From positions 1 to 54,979 of the forward strand of contig CAIOLM010000012.1 of the NCBI GenBank assembly GCA_903859205.1: a DNA stretch of 54,979 nt, given 5' to 3'. How positions within the stretch are numbered: the stretch's first letter is position 1; each line of letters opens with the position of its first letter. The notes under the pieces were generated by a model that was given only the letters and a program-made list of their open reading frames with translations, was not told where the DNA came from and made no database searches. The DNA is from an uncultured Microbacteriaceae bacterium (GTDB taxonomy: Bacteria; Actinomycetota; Actinomycetes; Actinomycetales; Microbacteriaceae). This document shows positions 27,451 through 36,735 of this stretch, in pieces. Both the position numbers and the translations under genes were made by a program.

Positions 27451-28233
27451 TTAGGCCGGGGTGAGCTGAGCGGCGATGAGTCCGCGGACGAGCTCGTCGC
27501 TCTCGACGCCCAGTACCGCGTCAACCCGCACGCCGAAGGCCCGGGCATCCTTCGCGGTGCGCTTGCCCAGAGCAGCCACGACGGTCTTCGAAGGCATGTC
27601 TCCGATTTGCTCGGCAATCTGCTGCGCGACCGACCCGCTCGTCACGAGCACCGTGTCAAACGTGCCCGCACGGGCATCTGCAACGACCTGCGGATCGAGG
27701 TCGACGCCAATCGTGCGGTAGGCAACGACCGAGCTCACGTCATGGCCGATGCGCATGAGGCCCTTAGTGAGGATGGGTGTGGCGTCTTCGGCGCGCAGGG
27801 TGAGCACCCGCAGCGGCACCAGTCCGCCGGTTGCCGTGTTCCACTCGCCGAGCAGACCGTGCGCAGTGTTCTCATCACTCGGCACGAGATCAGCCCGGTA
27901 GCCGGCGGCCTCGAGAGCCACGGCCGTGGTTTCTCCCACGGCGGCAACCTTGGTGGACGAGGGAATCTCGGCGCGATATGCGGCGATGACGTCTACGGTG
28001 GTACCGCTGGTCAGGGTAACCCAGTCAAACTTGCCGGCTGCCAGATCCGCGAGCGCGGCTGCGAGCCCCGTTGAGTCATCGGTGATAACGAAGTTGGTCA
28101 TGGGAGCCACGACCGCGGTAGCTCCGAGGGTTCGCAAATCCGATGCGAGCGCATTACCCCAGGGTCCCCCGCGGGGGATGAGGATGCGTCGGCCCGTGAG
28201 GGGTCGAACATCAATCGGATTGGTGGTTGTCAT
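27451..28233 (-). CDS. hemD: Uroporphyrinogen-III synthase
   Basis: A 260-residue, two-domain HemD. Features seen: RRILIPRGGPWGNALASDLRTLGATAVVAP at the start, TLTSGTTVDVIA and VAAVGETTAVALEAAGY in the middle, and LVTSGSVAQQIAEQIG with VAALGKRTAKDARAFG in the second domain. It closes hydroxymethylbilane to uroporphyrinogen III. ATG 28233 is chosen; a TTG further upstream (28251) is less likely. It stands alone here, without hemC or hemB, although a HemY-like remnant lies 1.3 kb upstream. Confidence 0.86.
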   Translation of the reverse strand: MTTTNPIDVRPLTGRRILIPRGGPWGNALASDLRTLGATAVVAPMTNFVITDDSTGLAAALADLAAGKFDWVTLTSGTTVDVIAAYRAEIPSSTKVAAVGETTAVALEAAGYRADLVPSDENTAHGLLGEWNTATGGLVPLRVLTLRAEDATPILTKGLMRIGHDVSSVVAYRTIGVDLDPQVVADARAGTFDTVLVTSGSVAQQIAEQIGDMPSKTVVAALGKRTAKDARAFGVRVDAVLGVESDELVRGLIAAQLTPA

Positions 28234-28358
28234 CTCGGTTTTCGTCTGCAAGCGACGGGCTCGAAACGAGCAACACCCGTCGAGGTGGAAAAGCGAATGC
28301 GCAGGTGAGCTAGCTCAGAGGGCTTCGCACGTCATCTTCGACGAGGGGGGAAGAAAGG

Positions 28359-28697
28359 CTATTTCTTCTTCGCGGATATCTTAGCCACGAGGATTGCGGT
28401 AATGCCAACCGCAATAACTGCTCCGGCAACGATACCAGTCAAAGCGACGGGGTTTTCCCGACGCATCTGAGTTACCTTGCGGCGTAAGCGCCGACCGGCC
28501 TTGTCGAGCTGCTTCGGGACGTTGACCTTGTCTTCAAGAGCATCGAGATTCGAAGACAGCTTGGCCCGAGTGGCCTCGAGGTGAGCACTCAACTCCTTGC
28601 GCGAGAGAGCGCCTACCGTGCTCGGTGATGTGACCGCCGCGGGAGCTTGAGGTTTCTGCGGTCGCGCCGACGCTGATGACGGGTTAGTCGAAGTCAT
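28359..28697 (-). CDS. DUF3618-type membrane protein
   Basis: A 112-residue protein. A Ser/Pro/Ala-rich N-terminus (1-30) precedes the DUF3618 core (LSRKELSAHLEATRAKLSSNLDALEDKVN, ~31-60), a basic segment and one membrane helix (LTGIVAGAVIAVGITAILV) near the C-terminus, ending KKK. Function is unknown; such proteins are often found with DUF1469 and YtxH-type genes, as here. It overlaps the preceding gene by 14 bp. Confidence 0.75.
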   Translation of the reverse strand: MTSTNPSSASARPQKPQAPAAVTSPSTVGALSRKELSAHLEATRAKLSSNLDALEDKVNVPKQLDKAGRRLRRKVTQMRRENPVALTGIVAGAVIAVGITAILVAKISAKKK

Positions 28698-29106
28698 AGC
28701 GACCCTGACCCTTCAGCGCCTGAGCGTCTTCGATGATGCTGTCGAGCGTCTCGGTCGGCAGGGGCGCATTCTTTTTAAACAGGCTGACCGCGATGATGCT
28801 CATGATGATCATCAGAATGAGAATGACACCGGCCACCGTGAGGGCTGCTGCCCAGACGGGCATGAGCTCACCGAGTCCGTAGACCGCCGCCAGCACGAGC
28901 GTGCCCAATAGGAACGAACCGAGCATGAGAACGACTGCCACCAGGAGTGCACCGACACTCACGCGCTTGAGCTTTCGACTCATCTCGCGCTTGAACTGTT
29001 CGAGTTCGGCGCGGGCGAGTTCGAGAAGCAGGCTCGGCAGTTCGCGAAGTAACGCGAACAGCGAGCGCGGGTCGTCGCCGTCTATATCCGGCTTTCGGGT
29101 AGCCAT
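28684..29106 (-). CDS. Phage holin family / DUF1469 (Actino_actI) membrane protein
   Basis: A 140-residue protein. An amphipathic helix (LLRELPSLLLELARAELEQFKREM, ~15-40) leads to two membrane helices (~50-75 and ~85-110). This is the layout of the DUF1469 'putative holin superfamily III' proteins of actinobacteria; there is no phage context, so a role in lysis is unlikely. It begins 2 bp after its upstream neighbour. Confidence 0.78.
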   Translation of the reverse strand: MATRKPDIDGDDPRSLFALLRELPSLLLELARAELEQFKREMSRKLKRVSVGALLVAVVLMLGSFLLGTLVLAAVYGLGELMPVWAAALTVAGVILILMIIMSIIAVSLFKKNAPLPTETLDSIIEDAQALKGQGRYDFD

Positions 29107-29108
29107 GA

Positions 29109-29489
29109 TTATTCGGCGGCAGCGTCCGCGGGCTTAGCCGAGGTGGCCGGGCGCGGACGAGCCGACGGCTCGACCGTTGGGATGGGCTTGGTTGCTGGGG
29201 CCGCGGAAGCTGCGGTTGCGGCGGGTCGCTTGGCGGCGGGTCGCTTTACTGCCGGCTTCTCGATGTTGGGTCTGGTTGCCTGACGCACGGCCTTCTTGGC
29301 GCCAGCGAATGCCTTATCGGCAACGTCGCCTACAGCGCTCTGGGCCTGGGCAACGCCCCACTGAACTGGTTCGGACTCCCAGATGTTTGCGGCAGCGGCC
29401 TTGATCTGCTCGTAGCGACGGCGACCGTCACGAGTACCCAGCACGTAGCCGATTGCAAGCCCTGCAACGAAGAGAACTTTGCCCTTCAT
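29109..29489 (-). CDS. YtxH-like small membrane-anchored protein with Ala/Pro-rich tail
   Basis: A 126-residue protein from ATG 29489, preceded by a clear GGAGGGG site. One N-terminal helix (GKVLFVAGLAIGYVLGTRDGRRRYEQI) with the GTRxGRRRYE motif common to actinobacterial YtxH-like proteins. A repetitive tail follows, with three copies of a KRPAA-like unit and several PxPT repeats (~80-126). Function unknown. It starts a three-gene unit with the DUF1469 and DUF3618 proteins. Confidence 0.72.
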   Translation of the reverse strand: MKGKVLFVAGLAIGYVLGTRDGRRRYEQIKAAAANIWESEPVQWGVAQAQSAVGDVADKAFAGAKKAVRQATRPNIEKPAVKRPAAKRPAATAASAAPATKPIPTVEPSARPRPATSAKPADAAAE

Positions 29490-29541
29490 GACCCCTCCAG
29501 AGGTATATTCCGAAAACTGCATATGACGCAGTGTTTTCAGT

Positions 29542-30366
29542 CTACCGCGCTAAATCGATTGGGCCTACTGGTGGTTTTTCCGGGTCACTCAGCACTGTCG
29601 CGCGTGCCGCGGCGGCGAGTTCACGAGCTCGCACAATGGCGCGCTCCCACGTGGGAGCTTCAGGGCTGGCGTGAGCGGAATCGATGGTGAACGTGCTTGT
29701 GATCTTCGCGGCGGCCTTCTGGCTCGGCGCCTGAACCGCGAAATAATCCATGCGCTCGCGAAGGGCTTCGAGCAGCACTTCGGTGCCCCCGCTAATCGAA
29801 ATCGTCTGCGCCCAGCCCGGGTCGTCGGCGACAAGCTCGAGCACTCCTGCCGTGAGCGAACCAACTCGACTCATCGCTTGGCTCAACCCGGGCGCAATCT
29901 CAACCATGGCGACGTTCAGGTCGGTGATGCCGAGCTGGGCCTTGATCCACGGGGCGACGAGCTTGGTCACCGCGCGGCCGCCCAGGCGCTTGGTCACCAC
30001 CCGGCGAAAGTGCTCCTCGTTGCCGATGGCCAACAGGGGCAGCAGGCGGTCTGCGTAGATGCGCCAGGCGCCGCGCCAACCGAGAGTGGCTCGCACTGCG
30101 GTCGAGAACGGGTTAGCGGGCACCCCTGCGATCACGAGTTCTTGAACCGAAACTTCATGCACTGAGTACGGGACCGAGAACTCGTCACAGAGGCCGGCGA
30201 TGATGCCCCCGTGGTTGCTGAACGATTGCGGAACGAAGGGCTCGGGAGGGGAACCGGGAATGACCGCGACCCGAAGGCCGATACGCGCGCACTCGATGGC
30301 GGCAACGAAGGCGGCGGCATCCGCCCCCTCGACGACAACGTCAAAGACGTGTGCGCCGGCGGCCAT
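29542..30366 (-). CDS. Degenerate HemY-like (protoporphyrinogen/coproporphyrinogen oxidase-like) protein, probably not FAD-binding
   Basis: A 274-residue protein. The N-terminus follows the first beta-alpha-beta unit of flavin amine oxidases (FDVVVEGADAAAFVAAIECA), but the GxGxxG glycines are G-A-D-A-A-A and the acidic residue after the second strand is Pro. The middle (EEHFRRVVTKRLGGRAVTKLVAPWI, then LSQAMSRVGSLTAGV) resembles the HemY segment that ends at the substrate-domain loop. It is about 180 residues shorter than HemY, and the C-terminal FAD-binding part is missing. It starts 2 bp after glyS, so it is probably cotranscribed. It is an intact frame, so either a pseudoenzyme or an early pseudogene. 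Confidence 0.6.
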   Translation of the reverse strand: MAAGAHVFDVVVEGADAAAFVAAIECARIGLRVAVIPGSPPEPFVPQSFSNHGGIIAGLCDEFSVPYSVHEVSVQELVIAGVPANPFSTAVRATLGWRGAWRIYADRLLPLLAIGNEEHFRRVVTKRLGGRAVTKLVAPWIKAQLGITDLNVAMVEIAPGLSQAMSRVGSLTAGVLELVADDPGWAQTISISGGTEVLLEALRERMDYFAVQAPSQKAAAKITSTFTIDSAHASPEAPTWERAIVRARELAAAARATVLSDPEKPPVGPIDLAR

Positions 30367-30368
30367 GC

Positions 30369-31754
30369 TTAGGCTCCGCGAAGAGCCTGCGCGAGGTAAC
30401 CGTGCAGGTCGGCAATGGCGATGCGCTCCTGCTGCATCGAGTCGCGGTGACGAACGGTGACCGCGTTGTCGTCGAGCGACTCGAAATCAACGGTGATGCA
30501 GAACGGCGTACCAATTTCGTCTTGGCGACGGTAGCGACGACCAATGGCGCCGGCGTCATCGAAGTCGATGTTCCAGTCGAGACGCAGGTCGGCAGCAATC
30601 TCTTTGGCCAGCGGCGACAGTTGCTCGTTACGCGACAAGGGCAAGATGGCTGCCTTGATCGGCGAGAGTCTTGGGTCGAGGCGCAAAACTGTGCGGGTGT
30701 CGGTGCCACCCTTTGAGTTGGGCACTTCTTCTTCGTGGTAGGCGTCGACCAGGAACGCCATGAGTGAACGGGTCAGCCCGGCCGCCGGTTCGATGACGAA
30801 GGGCGTCCAGCGCTCGTTTTTGGTCTGGTCGAAGTAAGAGAGGTCTTTGCCAGAGTGCTCGGAGTGCGTCTTGAGGTCGAAGTCAGTGCGGTTGGCAATG
30901 CCTTCGAGTTCACCGAACTCGCTCCCCGTGAAGCCGAAGCGATACTCAATATCGACGGTTCGCTTCGAATAGTGCGAAAGCTTCTCTTTGGCGTGTTCGT
31001 ACAGGCGCAGGTTCTCGGGGTTGATGCCGAGGTTGACGTACCAGGCCAGTCGCTCGTCGATCCAATACTGGTGCCAGGTCTCGTCGGTGCCTGGCTCGAC
31101 GAAGAATTCCATCTCCATCTGCTCAAACTCACGCGTGCGAAAGATGAAGTTTCCGGGCGTGATCTCGTTGCGAAAGCTCTTGCCGATCTGGCCGATGCCG
31201 AACGGGGGCTTCATTCGGGCGGCCTGCAGAACGTTGGCAAAGTTCACGAAAATGCCCTGCGCAGTCTCGGGGCGAAGGTAGTGCATGCCGGCTTCGTCGT
31301 CGACGGGGCCGAGGAACGTCTTGAGCAAACCAGAGAACGGCTTGGGCTCGGTCCAAGTTCCCTTGTTGCCGCAGTTCGGGCAGGGAACTCCGGCAACGCC
31401 GCCTTCAGGCGCGCGACCCTTGCGCTCTTCGAATTCCTCGACGATGTGGTCTTCACGAAAACGCTTGTGGCAGCTCTGGCACTCAATCAGGGGATCGCTG
31501 AAAACCTCAACGTGACCGGATGCCTCCCACACCTTGCGAGGCAGGATGACGCTGGAGTCGAGGCCGACGACGTCTTCGCGGCTCTGCACCATGTGCTTCC
31601 ACCACTGACGCTTGATGTTCTCCTTAAGAGCAACCCCCAAGGGGCCGTAGTCCCAGGCCGAGCGCGAGCCACCGTAGATTTCTCCGGCCTGAAAAACGAA
31701 TCCGCGGTGCTGTGCCAGTGCGACGACAGCATCAAGACGTGAAGGGGTTGCCAT
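30369..31754 (-). CDS. glyS: Glycyl-tRNA synthetase (dimeric, eukaryote-like type)
   Basis: A 461-residue class II synthetase. It opens [33 protein letters not shown], a hallmark of alpha2 GlyRS. Motif 2 region is [25 protein letters not shown], motif 3 is [23 protein letters not shown]...CPNC zinc element lies near 95-130. It charges tRNA-Gly. ATG 31754 sits six bases after TAGAAT, so the transcript is probably leaderless. The HemY-like gene follows. Confidence 0.96.
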   Translation of the reverse strand: MATPSRLDAVVALAQHRGFVFQAGEIYGGSRSAWDYGPLGVALKENIKRQWWKHMVQSREDVVGLDSSVILPRKVWEASGHVEVFSDPLIECQSCHKRFREDHIVEEFEERKGRAPEGGVAGVPCPNCGNKGTWTEPKPFSGLLKTFLGPVDDEAGMHYLRPETAQGIFVNFANVLQAARMKPPFGIGQIGKSFRNEITPGNFIFRTREFEQMEMEFFVEPGTDETWHQYWIDERLAWYVNLGINPENLRLYEHAKEKLSHYSKRTVDIEYRFGFTGSEFGELEGIANRTDFDLKTHSEHSGKDLSYFDQTKNERWTPFVIEPAAGLTRSLMAFLVDAYHEEEVPNSKGGTDTRTVLRLDPRLSPIKAAILPLSRNEQLSPLAKEIAADLRLDWNIDFDDAGAIGRRYRRQDEIGTPFCITVDFESLDDNAVTVRHRDSMQQERIAIADLHGYLAQALRGA

Positions 31755-31760
31755 TGGGCA

Positions 31761-31766
31761 ATTCTA
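31761..31766 (-). promoter_or_regulatory. -10 element for leaderless transcription of glyS
   Basis: TAGAAT on the minus strand ends six bases (TGCCCA) before ATG 31754. Confidence 0.58.
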
Positions 31767-31777
31767 TCCGGCGGTAT

Positions 31778-33283
31778 TTACTTCTTCGGGCGCGGAGCAC
31801 GAATGGCCACGACGACAGCACCCAGAACGAGAACGCCGGCGGATACCCAAAACGCGGTGTGAATGCCCGTGACATAGGAGTCTTTGGCAGTCGCGATGAG
31901 TTTGGGAGCGAGCGGCCCGAGCTTCGTGACGACATCTGTGTTGATCCACGCAATCGAACTGGTCAAGAAATCGGCGACCTTAGCGGGAAGGTTTTCGACG
32001 AGGGGCTTCATTCCATCGCTATAGGCCTGGTTCAGCACACTTCCAAGAACGGCAATTCCGAGCGCACTGCCAACCTCTCGAGACGTGTCGTTCACCGCAG
32101 AAGCAACGCCCTGCTTGGCCTTGGGGAGCGAGGAGATGATGGCGTTCGTCGCCGGAGGTCCGGCAAAACCCATGCCCGCACCGAACAGGAGGATTCCGAT
32201 GAGCAACTGCCAATACTGAAAATCGGTGGTCATTGTTGACATAACGAGGTACCCGGAAGCCATGAGCAGAAGTCCGATGGGGGCGACCACCCCAAAGCCG
32301 CGCTTCTCGGCAATCATGGCGGAAACGCGCGACAGCGGAATCACGACGAAAGGCATCGGGAGAAGGCAGACGGCCGCCATGAGAGGTGTTAATCCGCCGA
32401 TGAACTGCAGGTACTGCATGCCTACAAAGAAGAAACCGAAAGCGGTGAAGAACTGAAGCATGATCGACAGCGAGCCCGTGCTGAAGCCACGAAGTTTGAA
32501 CAACCGTGGATCAAGCAACGGGTGTTCTTGGCGGAGTTCCCAAAGCACGAAAACAATGGCGCTGACAACGCCAACAATGAGGGCGCCAATGGTCAGCCCG
32601 TCATTCCAGCCGCGCGACGGTCCCTCAATGATGCCGAAGACGAGTCCTCCGACCGTAAGCAGTGACAGAACCGCGCCGAACGCATCGAGCTTGTGTCTTG
32701 CCTCATCTCGGTTCTTCGGAACAACAAGTGTGGCACCGACAAATGCAACCACCGCCATCACCACGTTGAACGCAAAGAACGAGCTCCAGTCAAAGAACTG
32801 CAACAGGATTCCTGCGACGAAGAGACCGACGATTCCGCCGCCCGCAGCGATACCCACCCAGACGCCCACAGCACGAGCGCGCTGCTCGGGAGGGAAGACG
32901 GTCGTGATAACTGAAAGCGTTGTCGGCATGATGCACGCTGCACCAAGCCCCATCACTGCGCGAGCGACAATGAGTTGCTCCGGCTGGGTCGAAAAGAGAG
33001 CAAAGGCCGCAGCGACAGCGAAGATCACCAAGCCAACCTGGAGGATTCCCTTTCGCCCAAACCGGTCACCGATGGCGCCAGAAATGAGCAGGAGCCCCGC
33101 GAAGACGACCGTGTAAGCGTCGGCGATCCATTGCAGCTGAGTGATGGAGGCGCCTGTCGCCGTTGCAAGCGATGGCAGCGCCGTGTTCAAACCCGAAACC
33201 GCCGAAATGACAGCGAGCAGGGAAATTGCCATGACCGCCAAGATTGCGCGCAGGCGCCGCGGTGAGAGGTGAGTTCTATCCAT
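31778..33283 (-). CDS. MFS transporter, DHA2 (EmrB/QacA) type, 14 helices
   Basis: A 501-residue drug:H+ antiporter-like protein. LQWIDAYTVVFAGLLLISGAIGDRFGRKGIL-like sequence (TM2/loop) and GxxxGPxxGG-type motif C variant (GIAAGGGIVGLFVAG) support the 14-TM DHA2 group. The N-terminal Arg-rich stretch is MDRTHLSPRRLRAI. A Shine-Dalgarno-like GAAAGGCAGAAG precedes ATG 33283, unlike the leaderless neighbours. The substrate is unknown. No regulator gene is adjacent. Confidence 0.85.
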   Translation of the reverse strand: MDRTHLSPRRLRAILAVMAISLLAVISAVSGLNTALPSLATATGASITQLQWIADAYTVVFAGLLLISGAIGDRFGRKGILQVGLVIFAVAAAFALFSTQPEQLIVARAVMGLGAACIMPTTLSVITTVFPPEQRARAVGVWVGIAAGGGIVGLFVAGILLQFFDWSSFFAFNVVMAVVAFVGATLVVPKNRDEARHKLDAFGAVLSLLTVGGLVFGIIEGPSRGWNDGLTIGALIVGVVSAIVFVLWELRQEHPLLDPRLFKLRGFSTGSLSIMLQFFTAFGFFFVGMQYLQFIGGLTPLMAAVCLLPMPFVVIPLSRVSAMIAEKRGFGVVAPIGLLLMASGYLVMSTMTTDFQYWQLLIGILLFGAGMGFAGPPATNAIISSLPKAKQGVASAVNDTSREVGSALGIAVLGSVLNQAYSDGMKPLVENLPAKVADFLTSSIAWINTDVVTKLGPLAPKLIATAKDSYVTGIHTAFWVSAGVLVLGAVVVAIRAPRPKK

Positions 33284-33310
33284 GGTGCTTCTGCCTTTCG
33301 GGGGACGGGA

Positions 33311-35308
33311 CTACCAGATGGTAACGCGGTCGGCGGGGTCGAGCCAGAGCGCATCCGACTCGCTCACGCCGAACACCTCGTAGAAGGCGTCGATGTTGCG
33401 CACGATCTGGTTGCATCGGAACTCGGGTGGCGAGTGAGGGTCGATGGCGAGAAGTCGAATCGCTTCTTCGGTGCGTGACTTCTGCTGCCAAGAGTTGGCC
33501 CAGCTCAAGAAGAACCGCTCACCGCCGGTAAGGCCGTCGATGACGGGAGCCTCGCTGCCATCGAGGGCAATCTGGTAAGCCTTCCACGCGATAGAGAGCC
33601 CACCGAGATCACCGATGTTCTCGCCAATGGTGAGCTCACCATTGACGTGGTACTGCTCGTCGAGACCTGCCGGCACGAGTTCGTTGTACTGCGCAATGAG
33701 CGTTGCAGCGCGCTCGGTGAACTTCTCACGATCGGCCTCGGTCCACCAATCGGTGAGCAGTCCATCACCGTCAAACTGTGAACCCTGGTCATCAAAGCCG
33801 TGGCCGATCTCGTGCCCGATGACCGCGCCGATGCTGCCGTAGTTGGCTGCGTCGTCCCAGGTTGAGTCAAAGAACGGAGGCTGCAAAATGGCGGCAGGAA
33901 AAACAATCTCGTTGAAGCCAGGGTTGTAATAGGCGTTAACGGTTTGCGGAGTCATGAACCACTCGTGGCGGTCAATAGGCTTGCCAATCTTGCCCAGCTC
34001 GCGCGCGAGTTCGAACTCGGCGATGTTGCGCACGTTCTCGATGAGGTCGTGGCGTGAGATGCTCAGGCTTGAATAGTCGCGCCACTTGGTCGGGTAGCCG
34101 ACCTTCGGCGTGAACTTGTCGAGCTTGTCGAGGGCGCGCTCCTTGGTGGCAGAGCTCATCCAGTCGAGTTCGTTGATCGACTGACGATAGGCCTCGACCA
34201 AATTGGCCACAAGCACATCCATGTGTGCCTTGGCTTCTTCGGGAAAATGGCGGTCGACGTAAATCTGGCCGATCGCCTCGCCGAGTGCCGACTCCACCAC
34301 CGAGACACCACGCTTCCAGCGCTCACGCTGTGACGGGGTTCCGGTGAGGGTGCGGCCATAGAAATCGAAGTTGGCTTCGACAAAGTCCGCCGGAAGAAAC
34401 GGTGCTGACGAGTGGATGACCTGCCAGGCAAGCCAGTCCCGCCAGTGCTCGAGGCGGTGTTCGCCCAGCAGTTCACCGAGGCCCTCAACGAAACTCGGTT
34501 GGCGAACAATGAGCTGCTCGAGTGCGTCACTGTCGCCGGCGAGCGCGGTGCGCCACAGGTCGAGGTCGGCTCCCGCTTTCGCGGCAAGCGCCTTGGTTTC
34601 GCTCCAGGTCATCGAGTTGTAAGTCGCGAGTGAGTCGCGGCTGCGAACGTTGTCCCAGTGATGAGAGGCAAGCTCGGTCTCGAGGTCGAAAACGCGCTGG
34701 GCGCGAATCGCCGCAGCCTCACCGGCATACTCAGGCAGACGCGCATCCGTGAGTTCAAACATGCGCTGGATGTGCGACAGGTAGGCCTCACGAATCGATG
34801 CAAACTGCTCGTCGCGGTAGTAGCTCTCGTCGGGCAAGCTGAGGCCGCCCTGCTCAACGAACACCACGTAACGCTCGGGATCCCCCGGATCGTTGTCGAC
34901 GAAGAGGTTAATGAAGCCGCCAATTCCGTGACGCTCAAGGCGGGCAAGGGTGTCGAGGAGCTGCGAAACAGTCGAGACATTTCCGGCGAGCGCGAGTTGG
35001 CTCGCGATGGGCTCAAGGCCGACTCGCTCGATTTCTTCGGTGTTCATAAAACTCGCGAACAGGTCGCCAATCTTGCGCTGGTTAGCGCTCGTCGTCGACT
35101 CTGCAGACTGGGCATCTTCGATGATGGCGCGAACGGCCTTCTCGGACTCTTCGGCCAAAACGTGAAAGTTGCCGTATCGAGCCTTGTCTTCAGGAATCTG
35201 GGTGCGCGCCATCCACTTGCCGGTCATGTGGCGATAAATGTCATCTTGCGGCCGAATCGCCGGGTCAAGCTCTGCGGTGTCGATTCCTGAAACCAGTTTG
35301 TCTGCCAT
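33311..35308 (-). CDS. pepO: M13-family zinc metalloendopeptidase (PepO, neprilysin-like)
   Basis: A 665-residue protease. The catalytic HExxH is in GAVIGHEIGHGFDDQGSQ (~490), the third zinc ligand Glu is in GENIGDLGGLSIAW (~550), and substrate-binding NAYY lies in QTVNAYYNPGFNEIVFPAAIL. There is no signal peptide, so it should act in the cytoplasm on peptides. ATG 35308 is used; the frame extends to 35332, but that would run through the palindrome and promoter shared with the divergent HAD gene. Confidence 0.93.
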   Translation of the reverse strand: MADKLVSGIDTAELDPAIRPQDDIYRHMTGKWMARTQIPEDKARYGNFHVLAEESEKAVRAIIEDAQSAESTTSANQRKIGDLFASFMNTEEIERVGLEPIASQLALAGNVSTVSQLLDTLARLERHGIGGFINLFVDNDPGDPERYVVFVEQGGLSLPDESYYRDEQFASIREAYLSHIQRMFELTDARLPEYAGEAAAIRAQRVFDLETELASHHWDNVRSRDSLATYNSMTWSETKALAAKAGADLDLWRTALAGDSDALEQLIVRQPSFVEGLGELLGEHRLEHWRDWLAWQVIHSSAPFLPADFVEANFDFYGRTLTGTPSQRERWKRGVSVVESALGEAIGQIYVDRHFPEEAKAHMDVLVANLVEAYRQSINELDWMSSATKERALDKLDKFTPKVGYPTKWRDYSSLSISRHDLIENVRNIAEFELARELGKIGKPIDRHEWFMTPQTVNAYYNPGFNEIVFPAAILQPPFFDSTWDDAANYGSIGAVIGHEIGHGFDDQGSQFDGDGLLTDWWTEADREKFTERAATLIAQYNELVPAGLDEQYHVNGELTIGENIGDLGGLSIAWKAYQIALDGSEAPVIDGLTGGERFFLSWANSWQQKSRTEEAIRLLAIDPHSPPEFRCNQIVRNIDAFYEVFGVSESDALWLDPADRVTIW

Positions 35309-35346
35309 GTCTTCCAGCCTAGGAGTTGTCACCTAGCCTTGAAGAC
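35309..35346. repeat. 38-bp palindromic spacer between divergent leaderless genes pepO and HAD phosphatase
   Basis: The spacer between the two ATGs is two 15-bp arms (35309-35323 and 35332-35346; 13 of 15 positions pair) around an 8-base centre. Each arm contains a -10 element facing outward: TAGGCT for pepO (35316-35321 minus) and TAGCCT for the HAD gene (35334-35339 plus), each seven bases before its ATG. The symmetry could also serve one repressor controlling both genes. Confidence 0.7.
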
Positions 35347-36021
35347 ATGAGTTCGGAAGCCTTGCGCCCAGTGTCGGGTGAGCCATGGCGACCCGTTCTT
35401 TTTGACATGGATGGCACCCTCATCGACTCGGCTCCGGCGATTCTCGGTCGGCTTCGCGAGACCCTCCTCGAGTTCGGCGTGACACCGCCTGACGAGGCCG
35501 CGCTTCGCCTGTTTATTGGTCCGCCCATGCACGTCACCCTCGCGTCCTTCTTGCCCGAGGACCAAGTCGAGAGCGCGCGCACCTTCTATCGAGGGCTCAG
35601 CCAGCGCGATGGGTTGAGCAACCAGAGTGTCTACCCTGATATCCCCGAAGTTCTCGCCGAGCTCAGCTCTGCCGGCATCCCGTTGGGCATCGCGAGTAGT
35701 AAGTCACAAGACGAGGTGCAGCGCAGTGCCGAGCACTTCGGAATCGCATCCTTCTTTTCTGGAATTGCGGGGTCTAGCACGGAACGTCAAGACAAAGTCG
35801 ATGTCATCGCCTACGCGCTATCGATGCTCGAGACGAAGTCGTCGCTTTCGCCGCTGATGGTCGGCGATCGCAAGTGGGACATCGAGGGCGCCCTGAAGGT
35901 TGACGTGCCTACCGTGCTCGTCACCTGGGGTTACGCCGGCGCGGGTGAAGAAGAGCTGGCAATCGCCAGTGTCGACACCGGCCACGACCTGGTGTCCTTC
36001 GTGAAGAACGGAATCTCGTAG
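35347..36021 (+). CDS. HAD-superfamily phosphatase (Gph/phosphoglycolate phosphatase-like), first copy
   Basis: A 224-residue HAD hydrolase from ATG 35347. Motif I is [14 protein letters not shown] (~17-30), motif II is [11 protein letters not shown] (Ser ~110), motif III/IV is [13 protein letters not shown] (~175). Small alpha-helical C1 cap, as in Gph. The substrate is not known; phosphoglycolate or pyrophosphate are possible. Its stop overlaps the nucS start by one base (TAGTG). A second HAD gene lies after nucS. Confidence 0.83.
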   Translation: MSSEALRPVSGEPWRPVLFDMDGTLIDSAPAILGRLRETLLEFGVTPPDEAALRLFIGPPMHVTLASFLPEDQVESARTFYRGLSQRDGLSNQSVYPDIPEVLAELSSAGIPLGIASSKSQDEVQRSAEHFGIASFFSGIAGSSTERQDKVDVIAYALSMLETKSSLSPLMVGDRKWDIEGALKVDVPTVLVTWGYAGAGEEELAIASVDTGHDLVSFVKNGIS

Positions 36022-36716
36022 TGCAACTCGTCATCGCAAAATGTTCGGTCGACTACGCCGGTCGCCTCTCAGCTCACCTGCCGCTTGCCACGCGTGTTCT
36101 CATGCTCAAGCAAGACGGCAGCCTGCTCATTCACTCCGACGGCGGCTCATACAAACCGCTGAACTGGATGAGCCCGCCGTGCATTCTCGATCGACTTGAG
36201 CCAGACGAACTGCAGGTCGAAGCCGGGGTTACCGAAGTCTGGCGGGTTCAGCACACCAAGACCGCCGACATGCTCGTGGTGAGCATCCACGAAATTTATT
36301 CGCAGCTCGAACACGAACTCGGCGAAGACCCGGGACTGATCAAAGACGGCGTAGAGGCCCACCTTCAGCGCTTGCTCGCCGAGCAAATCGACCGACTCGG
36401 CGAGGGGCACACCCTTGTTCGGCGCGAGTACATGACGGCCATTGGCCCGGTCGATATTCTCGCTCGCGACGAGCAGGGTCAGGCTGTCGCGGTTGAAATC
36501 AAGCGTCGCGGCGAGATCGATGGTGTCGAACAGCTCTCGCGCTACCTCGACTTGATGAACCGCGACCCGCACCTTGCGCCGGTGACCGGAGTGTTCGCCG
36601 CTCAAGAGATTAAGCCCCAAGCTCGCACGCTCGCCGAAGACCGCGGCATCCGTTGCCTGATTCTCGACTACGACGAAATGCGCGGCATTGAGGACGACAG
36701 CGGTCGCTTGTTTTAG
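36021..36716 (+). CDS. nucS: Endonuclease NucS/EndoMS (mismatch-specific)
   Basis: A 231-residue nuclease. The N-terminal DNA-binding domain ([21 protein letters not shown]) is followed by a PD-(D/E)xK core: [12 protein letters not shown] and [20 protein letters not shown]. The C-terminus ends in GRLF, matching the sliding-clamp-binding tail of NucS. It makes double-strand cuts at mismatches and replaces MutS/MutL in many actinobacteria. The start is GTG 36021, overlapping the HAD stop codon. Confidence 0.94.
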   Translation: MQLVIAKCSVDYAGRLSAHLPLATRVLMLKQDGSLLIHSDGGSYKPLNWMSPPCILDRLEPDELQVEAGVTEVWRVQHTKTADMLVVSIHEIYSQLEHELGEDPGLIKDGVEAHLQRLLAEQIDRLGEGHTLVRREYMTAIGPVDILARDEQGQAVAVEIKRRGEIDGVEQLSRYLDLMNRDPHLAPVTGVFAAQEIKPQARTLAEDRGIRCLILDYDEMRGIEDDSGRLF

Positions 36717-36735
36717 CGCGTAGGCTTGCCGGGTT

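Noticed and set aside
28684-29106. Prophage remnant suggested by the 'holin' family name
   Set aside because: The family is a common actinobacterial membrane protein, and no other phage-type gene is near.
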